The translations under genes were made by a program, and so were the position numbers. This document shows, piece by piece, positions 29,910 to 36,741 of a DNA stretch of 64,000 nt (position 1 is its first letter; every line of letters begins with the position of its first letter). This DNA comes from Thioalkalivibrio sp. ALJ7 (GTDB lineage Bacteria > Pseudomonadota > Gammaproteobacteria > Ectothiorhodospirales > Ectothiorhodospiraceae). Under the pieces are notes generated by a model. That model worked only from the letters and a program-made list of their open reading frames with translations. It did no database searches and was not told where the DNA came from. Location: NCBI RefSeq assembly GCF_000376865.1, contig NZ_AQXQ01000009.1:1-64000 (forward strand), given 5' to 3'.

Positions 29910-30204
29910 GGAAACACTGATTAATGTAGACGCACGCGCTCGAGTCGCTTTTGCGTGCGTTTAATGGGCGGTGACTGCCGTGCAGTCATTCTGCACAAGG
30001 GAGTTGCAACGCCAATTCCATGTGAAAGCGGACAAGCCTCTTCTTTCAACGGCTTGTAGGGTTGGCACCCCAGGTTCCCCGATCCTGCGTTGCGCCTTGA
30101 ATCCATCCGAAACGGGAGGGCCGGACCACTACCCGCTGCACGCCGCGCGTTGTCTCTGGAACACTGGGGCACCAACGCGAGCGTGTACATTAACCAGTAT
30201 TTCC
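29910..30204 (-). mobile_element. Element B: old, inverted copy of the MITE-like repeat
   Basis: This is a diverged copy in opposite orientation to A, C and D. Its ends GGAAACACTGATTAATGT (29910) and the inverse of ACATTAACCAGTATTTCC (to 30204) form imperfect terminal repeats. Interior words shared with the other copies include CTCGAGTCGCTTTTGCGTGC near 29939-29958 and the hairpin GTGACTGC/GCAGTCAT near 29970-29988. The flanking 4-mers (CCAG and CTTG) no longer match as a duplication. It occupies the divergent promoter region between the EAL-HDOD gene and the small ORF at 30275. No protein gene is supported in the remaining gap. Confidence 0.75.
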
Positions 30205-30274
30205 CTTGATCAATAAAACGGATGGGCGGCCACGACGGTGTGCGACAGGCCGGCTCAGGAGGAACCCACGCACC

Positions 30275-30505
30275 ATGGATTCAATTGATGCGCCTTTCGG
30301 CGAAGTCGTGGAGTTGCGGCAGATCCTGCACGACTCTGGAGTACCACTCCTGCGGATTATTATCCGCGATGGTGGGCGTTATACCAAGATCGAACTGGAC
30401 CCTGCGACGGCCCACCGTTGGGGCCGCGTGATGACGCAATGGGCCAACACGGCCGCCGAGGGTAGCGCGCACCCGGGGGAGGGCGAGCAGCCGGATCCGG
30501 TCTGA
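30275..30505 (+). CDS. Small protein of unknown function (76 aa)
   Basis: I do not recognise this family with certainty. The 76-residue acidic product has a central beta-rich stretch (VPLLRIIIRDGGRYTKIEL) and a helix with HRWGRVMTQWA, which looks like one small folded domain. The ATG at 30275 follows AGGAGGA (about 30257-30263); the frame is open from 30206, but that part is the edge of element B. Good ribosome-binding site, codon use like its neighbours and a strong terminator right after the stop all argue that it is a real gene. It is transcribed alone and converges on rpmG. Confidence 0.7.
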   Translation: MDSIDAPFGEVVELRQILHDSGVPLLRIIIRDGGRYTKIELDPATAHRWGRVMTQWANTAAEGSAHPGEGEQPDPV

Positions 30506-30520
30506 ATTCACGCCGACACA

Positions 30521-30559
30521 AAAAAAGCCCGGCACCGCGTGAGCGGGCCGGGCTTTTTT
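30521..30559. terminator. Bidirectional terminator between the 76-aa gene and rpmG
   Basis: AAAAAAGCCCGGC (30521-30533) pairs perfectly with GCCGGGCTTTTTT (30547-30559), giving U-tails in both directions. The loop on the minus strand contains the same CCGCTCACGCGG as the ppiD/fabI terminator. Confidence 0.9.
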
Positions 30560-30595
30560 CGCCTGTCGACCAGGCAATCGGGCCGGAAGGCGCGA

Positions 30596-30766
30596 TTACT
30601 TGATCTTGGCTTCCTTGTACATCACGTGCTTGCGGATGACGGGATCAAACTTCTTGATCTCCATCTTTTCGGGCATGTTCCGCTTGTTCTTCGACGTGGT
30701 GTAGAAGTGGCCAGTGCCGGCGGAGGACACCAGGCGGATCTTGTCGCGTGCGCTCTTCGCTGCCAT
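30596..30766 (-). CDS. rpmG: 50S ribosomal protein L33
   Basis: The 56-residue product is complete L33: [12 protein letters not shown], the [11 protein letters not shown] segment and the C-terminal [16 protein letters not shown]. It has no cysteines, so it is the zinc-independent (C-minus) form that stays functional under zinc limitation (family knowledge). A good ribosome-binding site (AAGGAGA) precedes the ATG. It is 12 bp downstream of rpmB in the standard rpmB-rpmG operon. Confidence 0.96.
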   Translation of the reverse strand: MAAKSARDKIRLVSSAGTGHFYTTSKNKRNMPEKMEIKKFDPVIRKHVMYKEAKIK

Positions 30767-30778
30767 TGGGTACTCTCC

Positions 30779-31015
30779 TTACACCTTCTCACCACGGGAT
30801 CGGCAGTCCGCCAGGACCGCGTCGATACCGCGCTTGTCAATAATGCGCATGCCCTTGCTGCTAACGCGCAGGCGTACGAAACGGTTTTCGCTCTCCACCC
30901 AGAAACGATGGGAGTGCAAATTGGGCAGGAAGCGCCGCCGCGTCTTGCGGTGTGCGTGCGAAACGTTGTTACCGGTCGCCGGGCGTTTGCCGGTCACCTG
31001 ACATACTCGGGCCAT
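30779..31015 (-). CDS. rpmB: 50S ribosomal protein L28
   Basis: The 78-residue product is complete L28, with [20 protein letters not shown] at the start, a [11 protein letters not shown] segment and the C-terminal GIDAVLAD. The start at 31015 gives the family length; the frame is open to 31093 without support. Only one cysteine (Cys5) lies in the N-terminal region, so the zinc-ribbon form is not present. A near-consensus promoter lies about 40-70 bp upstream. Confidence 0.96.
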   Translation of the reverse strand: MARVCQVTGKRPATGNNVSHAHRKTRRRFLPNLHSHRFWVESENRFVRLRVSSKGMRIIDKRGIDAVLADCRSRGEKV

Positions 31016-31055
31016 CGGGGGACTCCGGAATTTGGGTCTACCAGAAAGACGGCGG

Positions 31056-31084
31056 ACTATAGCGCAGGCCTTGGGGCGGTGCAA
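31056..31084 (-). promoter_or_regulatory. Sigma-70 promoter of rpmB-rpmG
   Basis: On the minus strand TTGCAC (31084-31079) and TATAGT (31061-31056) are separated by exactly 17 bp, 41 bp ahead of the rpmB start codon. Confidence 0.8.
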
Positions 31085-31181
31085 GGGAGGCACGGAGGAA
31101 TCTGACAGTCGCGGAGGCCTGGATTGGGCGTGCTGCCGACCCCGCGGTGATCAGCCGTATGGTCAATCAGCGCTCCCCTAG

Positions 31182-31461
31182 GGAGACGCTGATTTAATCG
31201 CACGTCCGCGTTGGCGCCCCCTGTTTTCCGAGACAAGGCGCGTCGTGCAGCGGGTAGTGGTTCTACCCGCAAGCGGCGCAACGCAGGATCGGGGAACAGG
31301 GGGCACCAACCCCGCAAGCTATTGAAAGCAGGGGCTCGGCCGCTTTTGCGCGGGAACGGCGTTGCGGTTCCCTTGTGCAGAGTGACTGCACGGCAGTCAC
31401 CGCGCCTTGTTCGCACGCAAAAGCGACTCGAGCGCGGACGTGCGATTAAATCAGCGTCTCC
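31182..31461 (+). mobile_element. Element C: intact 280-bp MITE-like repeat
   Basis: This copy has perfect 29-bp terminal inverted repeats starting GGAGACGCTGATTTAATCGC and flanking direct repeats CTAG (31178-31181 and 31462-31465). Interior stems: a 15-bp arm pair (31211-31225 with 31295-31309, one mismatch) enclosing CGGGTAG/CTACCCG, then GGGAAC/GTTCCC (31352-31357 with 31367-31372) and GTGACTGC/GCAGTCAC (31382-31389 with 31393-31400). It is about 97% identical to element D (nine differences counted by hand). There is no transposase. TIR start and YTAR-like target suggest an IS5-group origin (family knowledge, not verified). It fills the gap between the rpmB promoter and the stop of the next gene. 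Confidence 0.85.
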
Positions 31462-31467
31462 CTAGGC

Positions 31468-33192
31468 TCATCCGGCCTGGATGGCGCAGTTGCACCGCAC
31501 ATGCGGGTCGACGCCATGTGCGTGCGCCCAGGTGATGGCTTCCTCCAGCGGCATCGGGTGTGCGATGGCAAAGCCCTGGGCGGCGTCGCAGCCATATTCA
31601 TACAGACGCTGCAGTGTGGCCGCATCCTCCGCGCCCTCGGCGACGCTCTTCAGGCTCAGGTCCCGCGCGAGGCTGATACTGGCCTGGGTGATTTGGGCGT
31701 CTACTGAGTGTTCCTGCATTTGCCGCACGAAGGCCTGATCGATCTTGATCGTCGTCACGGGCATCCTTTTGAGATAGGCCAGTGAGGAGTATCCGGTGCC
31801 GAAGTCATCGATGGAGAGTTTCAGCCCGGCGTCGGTCAGGCGTTGCAGGGCGGCGATGACCTCGTCGGGATCGGCCATTACCGCAGTTTCGGTGAATTCG
31901 AGGTCGAGGGCGCATGGCGGCAATCCTGAGGCGCGGACCTTCTCCAGCAGGTTCTCTGCAAATCCTGGATCGAGAAAATTGCGGGCCGAGATATTCACGC
32001 TGACCGGCATTTCCAGGCCTTCGCCGCGCAGGACCGCGAGGTCGGCCAGCGCCAGATCGATCGCCCGATCGGTGAGGCTGTGGATCAGGCCGGTACGTTC
32101 CGCCTGCGGGATGAAGTCCCCCGGGGCAATCCGGCCGCGGCTTGGATGTTCCCAGCGCAGCAAGGCCTCCATGCCGGTCAATTGGCGGTTTTCGAGGTCC
32201 ACCTTGGGCTGGTAGTGCAGGCGCAGTTGGCCCTTATCCAGTGCCCCTTGAAGCTCGCCCAGGAGCTCCACGGTGTGCAGGCTGTTGTCGTCGCTGCGCC
32301 GGTCGTAGCTGCGATAGCGGCGCCCGGAAAGGCTGGCCTGGTGCATTGCGAGCCAGGACTTGGTGAGCAGGCGCGCGGGTTCGTCCTGTTCGTGGAACGG
32401 GAAGGACGAAAGCCCGGCGTGAGCTCCAAGGTAGACCGGGATATCGAGCACCTCGAAGGGGGCCTGCAGACCGTCGAGTGCTGCCTGCGTAACGCCCAGT
32501 GCATCGCGGCGGCTGCGGTGCGGAAGGATCAGCGCGAAGTGGTCGTCGTGGATATGGAACACCGTCGCGTCTACCGAGCCGGCCACGCTCTGCAAGCGTT
32601 CGGAGATTGACCGCAGCAGTGGGCGCTCGGCGGCGAAACCGAGCGCGGCGATAGTGTCCTGATAGTTGTCCATTTGCAGGCTGATCACGAACACTCGAGT
32701 GGCCGAACGCTCGGGTGCCTCCGCCTGCTGCATCAGTTGTTGGGTGTAGCGTTCCAGTGCTTCACGGTTGGGGAGGCCGGTGACTGGATTGTGATAGGCC
32801 TGTTCCAGCAGGCGATCCGAGTGCCGGCGCAGGGTGTCGAATAACCAGCCGGAAAAACCGCCGAGCGTGATGTAGATGGCGGTTCGGGTGAGCCAGTTGA
32901 GGGTTGGTTGGGCGAGGCCGACCGCAGTGTCCAGGGGCATAAACGGGCCCAGGACCAGGCCGGCCATGAGCCCGAAAGCCAGGCCGCCCCAAAGTCCGAA
33001 CAGGGCGGCCCCCAGCAGTACGGGGATCAGGATGAAGTTCAGATAAGCGGTGGTGGTGCCGCCTGTCTGGTGTACCAGCAGGGCGACCAGTGCCATCAGG
33101 GCGGTGGCGGTGGCGGCGCCGGCGAACTGCCAGCTTCTTCCAATCCGTTGCGAATGGGCGTTGGGCCGGGTGCCAAACGGGGATTGCGCCAT
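31468..33192 (-). CDS. Membrane GGDEF-EAL protein, probable c-di-GMP phosphodiesterase
   Basis: The 574-residue product has an N-terminal membrane sensor region with about three to four helices (23-118), then a GGDEF-like domain (about 130-295) and an EAL domain (about 310-565). The GGDEF active site is replaced by HDDHF (215-219), so no cyclase activity is expected. The EAL domain keeps EALLR (342-346), NISARNF, FTET, DDFGTG (462-467) and TIKID, so it should hydrolyse c-di-GMP. Element C ends 6 bp past its stop. It is transcribed alone and diverges from the LysR gene. Confidence 0.9.
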   Translation of the reverse strand: MAQSPFGTRPNAHSQRIGRSWQFAGAATATALMALVALLVHQTGGTTTAYLNFILIPVLLGAALFGLWGGLAFGLMAGLVLGPFMPLDTAVGLAQPTLNWLTRTAIYITLGGFSGWLFDTLRRHSDRLLEQAYHNPVTGLPNREALERYTQQLMQQAEAPERSATRVFVISLQMDNYQDTIAALGFAAERPLLRSISERLQSVAGSVDATVFHIHDDHFALILPHRSRRDALGVTQAALDGLQAPFEVLDIPVYLGAHAGLSSFPFHEQDEPARLLTKSWLAMHQASLSGRRYRSYDRRSDDNSLHTVELLGELQGALDKGQLRLHYQPKVDLENRQLTGMEALLRWEHPSRGRIAPGDFIPQAERTGLIHSLTDRAIDLALADLAVLRGEGLEMPVSVNISARNFLDPGFAENLLEKVRASGLPPCALDLEFTETAVMADPDEVIAALQRLTDAGLKLSIDDFGTGYSSLAYLKRMPVTTIKIDQAFVRQMQEHSVDAQITQASISLARDLSLKSVAEGAEDAATLQRLYEYGCDAAQGFAIAHPMPLEEAITWAHAHGVDPHVRCNCAIQAG

Positions 33193-33380
33193 TTCGGGTC
33201 CTTTGGCTCGCGCCGCTACTTCTGCCTTGGGTTATAGACCACTTTTATCCGGTTTATGTGTCAGGTCCGGGTGATGAGCTTGGGCGCGCGCTGGCCGGGG
33301 GGCGCTGTTGCCCACGGTGGGGGCTTGATAGCATTCCGGTACGCCCTGCGGGGCACGGCAATATTCAGGGATGGGGTGGC

Positions 33381-34313
33381 ATGGCTGATCGACGCTTGCA
33401 GGTCTTTCTTACGGTGGCACGCCTGTTGTCGTTCACCCGGGCGGCCGAAGTGCTGCATATGACCCAGCCGGCGGTCACCTTTCAGGTGCGGCAGCTGGAA
33501 GAGCAGCTGGATACTCGGTTGTTTGATCGCAATCACAATCGGGTGACCCTGACCGATGCCGGGCGTCTCGTTCAACGATATGCCGAGCGCATCTTTGACA
33601 CCTACGGCGAGCTCGAGGCGGCCCTGCGCGAGTTGAAGGGCGCCGATGGAGGCGCGCTGGTGATCGGGGCGAGTACCACTGTGGCCGAATACATGCTGCC
33701 CGCCCTGTTGGGGACCTTCCGGCGCGAGCACCCGGATATCGGTATTCGGCTACGGGTCGGCAACACCGAGAACGTGGTGGTAATGGTCGAGGACGGCAGT
33801 GTCGATCTCGGCATCGTCGAGGCACCGGTGACCCATCGCAGCCTGCAGGTTCAGCCCTGCCTGGTGGATCAGTTGCGGCTGATTGTGCCGCCGGAACACG
33901 AACTGGCGGGCCGCGAGACCGCGACCGTTGCCGATTTCATCGCACGCCCATTCATATGCCGCGAGGAGGGTTCTGGGACCCGCGAGGTCATCATGGAGTA
34001 CCTTGGGCGCGCTGGTTACGACCGCAACAGTCTGCGCGGCTGCATGGAACTGGGCAGCCCGGAGGCGATCAAGGGTGCGGTGGTAGCCGGTATGGGGGTC
34101 TCGGTGCTGTCCGAAGCGGTGGTGGCCAAGGAACTGGCCCTGGGCGAACTGGTGGCGCTGCCGCTGTCGCCGCCGCTGGAAAGGCCAATCTCGCTGGTGC
34201 ACGCGCGGCAGAAGTTCCGCGTGCCGACGCTGGAGGTACTGATGCAGTTCCTGCATGGCTATTGCACCGGCCAGCGGACGCCCGGCCCCGCAAAAGAACC
34301 CAAACAGGATTGA
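33381..34313 (+). CDS. LysR-family transcriptional regulator
   Basis: The 310-residue product has an N-terminal winged HTH (about 1-60; FTRAAEVLHMTQPAVTFQVR) and a periplasmic-binding-like effector domain (about 88-295; CREEGSGTREVI and GSPEAIKGAVVAGMGVSVL). By motif it resembles the CysL/CbbR-like branch, but the effector is unknown. The ATG at 33381 gives the standard length; the frame is open to 33090 without support. The next gene starts 6 bp downstream, so the regulator is in the same transcript as the pseudo-amidotransferase, unknown protein and permease. That is unusual for LysR genes, which normally diverge from their targets. Confidence 0.9.
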   Translation: MADRRLQVFLTVARLLSFTRAAEVLHMTQPAVTFQVRQLEEQLDTRLFDRNHNRVTLTDAGRLVQRYAERIFDTYGELEAALRELKGADGGALVIGASTTVAEYMLPALLGTFRREHPDIGIRLRVGNTENVVVMVEDGSVDLGIVEAPVTHRSLQVQPCLVDQLRLIVPPEHELAGRETATVADFIARPFICREEGSGTREVIMEYLGRAGYDRNSLRGCMELGSPEAIKGAVVAGMGVSVLSEAVVAKELALGELVALPLSPPLERPISLVHARQKFRVPTLEVLMQFLHGYCTGQRTPGPAKEPKQD

Positions 34314-34319
34314 CGCGAC

Positions 34320-35066
34320 ATGAAGAACTACTGCGTGGTGCAGCATACGTATTCCGAGTTTCTCGGTCTGATCGAGTCGCAACTGGAAAAACGCGATATC
34401 GGCTTCTCCTATTACCGCCCCTTCGTGGGCCAGGATCTGCCGGGCTCGGCGGCCCAGTTCGATGGCCTCTGGCTGCTCGGTGGGGCCTGGCCGACCGCGG
34501 ATCACGAAGAGAATCCTCAGGTCCCGGACGAGCTGTCGCTGATCGATATCTTCCGCCGCTCGAAGCGCCCGGTTGTCGGCATCGGCATGGGCGGGTTGCT
34601 GGTGGCCGAGCAGGCTGGTGGCACGGCCCACGAGGATCCGATGTACCGGGCCCGCTTCGTGACTGCACACAAGACTGCGGCGGGCACAGGGGATGACCTG
34701 GCCGAGGCCCTGGACGGCCGGCGTGTGCTGCAGCTGGTCAATGGCAGCGTGACACTGCCGGACGACCTGGAACCGATCCTGGTCGATGACGAAGGTGACT
34801 GGCTGGCCGTGCGTCCCGATGCACTGACCTATGGCGTGCTTTTCCGGCCCGAAATGAAGCCGGGCATGCTCGAGGACATCATCATGGAGGCCAAGCACAA
34901 TCCGCCACCAAACATGGGCGAGCTACTGGGCGAGGCCCGCATGGAATGGGGCGACATGCAGAAGGTGACCGAGGACGTAATCGTGGCCCTGGTCAAGGAG
35001 CTCGGTCTGATGCAGGAGCGCCGCAAGATGCCGGTGTTCAGCCTGAAGATCGAGGACGAGGGATGA
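34320..35066 (+). CDS. Class I glutamine-amidotransferase-like protein lacking catalytic Cys and His
   Basis: The 248-residue product has the class I GATase layout (FDGLWLLGGAW oxyanion region, nucleophile elbow, late beta-strand with His-Pro-Glu). The elbow, usually G-I-C-x-G, reads GIGMGG (87-92) with Gly89 at the Cys position. The usual FHPE reads FRPE (175-178), so the catalytic His is Arg176. Amidase activity is therefore not expected; a binding or regulatory role is an inference. The last 60 residues are an extra helical tail. It overlaps the next gene by four bases. Confidence 0.75.
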   Translation: MKNYCVVQHTYSEFLGLIESQLEKRDIGFSYYRPFVGQDLPGSAAQFDGLWLLGGAWPTADHEENPQVPDELSLIDIFRRSKRPVVGIGMGGLLVAEQAGGTAHEDPMYRARFVTAHKTAAGTGDDLAEALDGRRVLQLVNGSVTLPDDLEPILVDDEGDWLAVRPDALTYGVLFRPEMKPGMLEDIIMEAKHNPPPNMGELLGEARMEWGDMQKVTEDVIVALVKELGLMQERRKMPVFSLKIEDEG

Positions 35067-35551
35067 TTCCACCCCTGGGGCCGGGCCAGCAGGGCGGCCT
35101 GCCCGGGGGTGACCTCGGGTCGGTGCTTGGCGGCGCGCGCAAGAAGGGTCGGGATGACCCGGCCAAGGCGATTGCCGAGATCGCCCAGCGCCTGTCCGCC
35201 GAGGACCAGGCCAGCCTGCTGAAGTTTGCCCGCTTCCTGGAACAGCAGTCGCCAGCTCCGGAACCGGAGCCGGTGCCCGAGCCGGAATCCATTCCGCGCC
35301 CGGAGAGCGAGTCGGTGATCAAGGCGATGCGTCGGCTGTCGGCCACGTATCACATGCTGGATCGCTCCAAGTTACTGAACGAGACCTCGGCCCTGATGGG
35401 GCAGCACGTGATGCAGGGGCGCCCGGCGGTGGAGGTGATCGACGAGCTGGAAGTGGTCTTCCGCACCCATTACGAGAAGACGGTGGCTCAGGATCCGACG
35501 CGTCAGGCGGACGCTGGTGATGACGGCGCGGCGGGAGGTGCTGCGCGATGA
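35063..35551 (+). CDS. Protein of unknown function (162 aa) with Pro/Glu linker
   Basis: I do not recognise this protein. The 162-residue product has a Gly-rich N-terminus, a helical segment (DQASLLKFARFLEQQ, about 48-62) reminiscent of the small DUF2281-type helix in toxin-antitoxin-like proteins, a Pro/Glu linker (PEPEPVPEPE) and a C-terminal helical domain (YHMLDRSKLLNETSALMGQH). No signal peptide or membrane helix is present. The ATG at 35063 overlaps the preceding stop (ATGA), and its own stop overlaps the permease start. The three-gene overlap chain argues strongly for joint translation and a shared role. Confidence 0.7.
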   Translation: MIPPLGPGQQGGLPGGDLGSVLGGARKKGRDDPAKAIAEIAQRLSAEDQASLLKFARFLEQQSPAPEPEPVPEPESIPRPESESVIKAMRRLSATYHMLDRSKLLNETSALMGQHVMQGRPAVEVIDELEVVFRTHYEKTVAQDPTRQADAGDDGAAGGAAR

Positions 35552-36660
35552 TCGAAGTTCTGCGCCAATGGTACCAGCGTCATTTCACCGACCCGCAGGT
35601 CGTGATCCTGGCGTTTTTGCTGCTCGCGGGGTTCCTGGTCATCATCTTCGCCGGGCGCATCCTGGCGCCGCTTTTGGCCTCGCTGATCATCGCCTACCTG
35701 CTGGAAGGTGGGGTCAAGAAACTGACCCGGATCCACGTGCCGCGGTTGCTGGCGGTCACCCTCGTGTTGATCGCGTTCCTGGCGCTGACGGTGGCGGCAC
35801 TGTTTAGCGTCGTGCCGCTGCTGTCGGCCCAGGTGACGCAATTGGTCCGCGAGCTTCCGGGGATGATCCGTGAGGGGCAGTCCCTGCTGCTACAGCTTCC
35901 GGAACACTATCCCCAGTTGATTACCGACGAACAGGTGCGGGACCTGATGGGAGCGATCCAGGCCGAGGCGACCCTGCTGGGTCAGCGGGTGCTTTCGTTC
36001 TCGTTGTCCTCGGCACGGCATATCGTGGACGTGGTGATCTACCTGATCGTGGTCCCGCTGATGGTGTTCTTCATGCTGAAGGACCGCGACCTGATCCTGA
36101 ACTGGATCCGCGGCTTTATGCCGCAGGACACGCACCTGGCCAGTGAGGTCTGGCGCGAGGTCAACATCAAGATCGCCAGCTACGTGCGCGGCAAGTTCAT
36201 CGAGATCCTGATCGTCTGGGCCGTTACCTTCCTCACCTTCAACTGGTTTGGCCTGGAATATGCGGTGCTGTTGTCGTTCATGGTGGGGATATCGGTCATC
36301 ATCCCGTACATCGGTGCGGCGGTGGTGACGATCCCAGTGGCGGCGGTGGCGTATTTCCAGTTCGGCATCGGGCCCGAGTTCGCCTGGATCCTGATCGCCT
36401 ACGGGGTGATCCAATTCCTCGATGGCAATGTGCTGGTGCCGTTGCTGTTCTCCGAAGTGGTCAATTTGCATCCTGTCGCGATCATCGCCGCGGTATTCGT
36501 GTTCGGTGGCATCTGGGGCCTGTGGGGCGTGTTCTTTGCGATCCCGCTGGCGACCCTGGTGCATGCGGTGATCAAGTCCTGGCCGCGCGTCGACCGACCC
36601 CCGCCCGAGGCAGCGATCACCGACGCCGAGCGCGAGGCATCCGAACCCGCTTCGAAGTAG
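35548..36660 (+). CDS. AI-2E/PerM-family membrane transporter
   Basis: The 370-residue product is a polytopic membrane protein of the AI-2E exporter-like family (PerM, YdiK, TqsA). It has helices near 17-75, a long soluble loop (about 95-160) and the conserved C-terminal cluster including GISVIIPYIGAAVVTIPVA and a final Pro-rich tail. Substrates of most members are unknown. It overlaps the unknown gene upstream by four bases and is the last gene of the LysR-headed cluster. A second, distinct member occurs at 59542-60654. Confidence 0.88.
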   Translation: MIEVLRQWYQRHFTDPQVVILAFLLLAGFLVIIFAGRILAPLLASLIIAYLLEGGVKKLTRIHVPRLLAVTLVLIAFLALTVAALFSVVPLLSAQVTQLVRELPGMIREGQSLLLQLPEHYPQLITDEQVRDLMGAIQAEATLLGQRVLSFSLSSARHIVDVVIYLIVVPLMVFFMLKDRDLILNWIRGFMPQDTHLASEVWREVNIKIASYVRGKFIEILIVWAVTFLTFNWFGLEYAVLLSFMVGISVIIPYIGAAVVTIPVAAVAYFQFGIGPEFAWILIAYGVIQFLDGNVLVPLLFSEVVNLHPVAIIAAVFVFGGIWGLWGVFFAIPLATLVHAVIKSWPRVDRPPPEAAITDAEREASEPASK

Positions 36661-36741
36661 GCCGATACTCCAGGCCGCTGCACCGCGGATTCGCGGGCGC
36701 GGCGGCCTGCCCCATTACTCGATCAATAACAAGAAGAACGC

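Noticed and set aside
31211-31465. Short open frames inside elements B, C and D (for example a peptide with [12 protein letters not shown])
   Set aside because: The same peptide appears in each repeat copy, without start signals; conservation is explained by the repeat.
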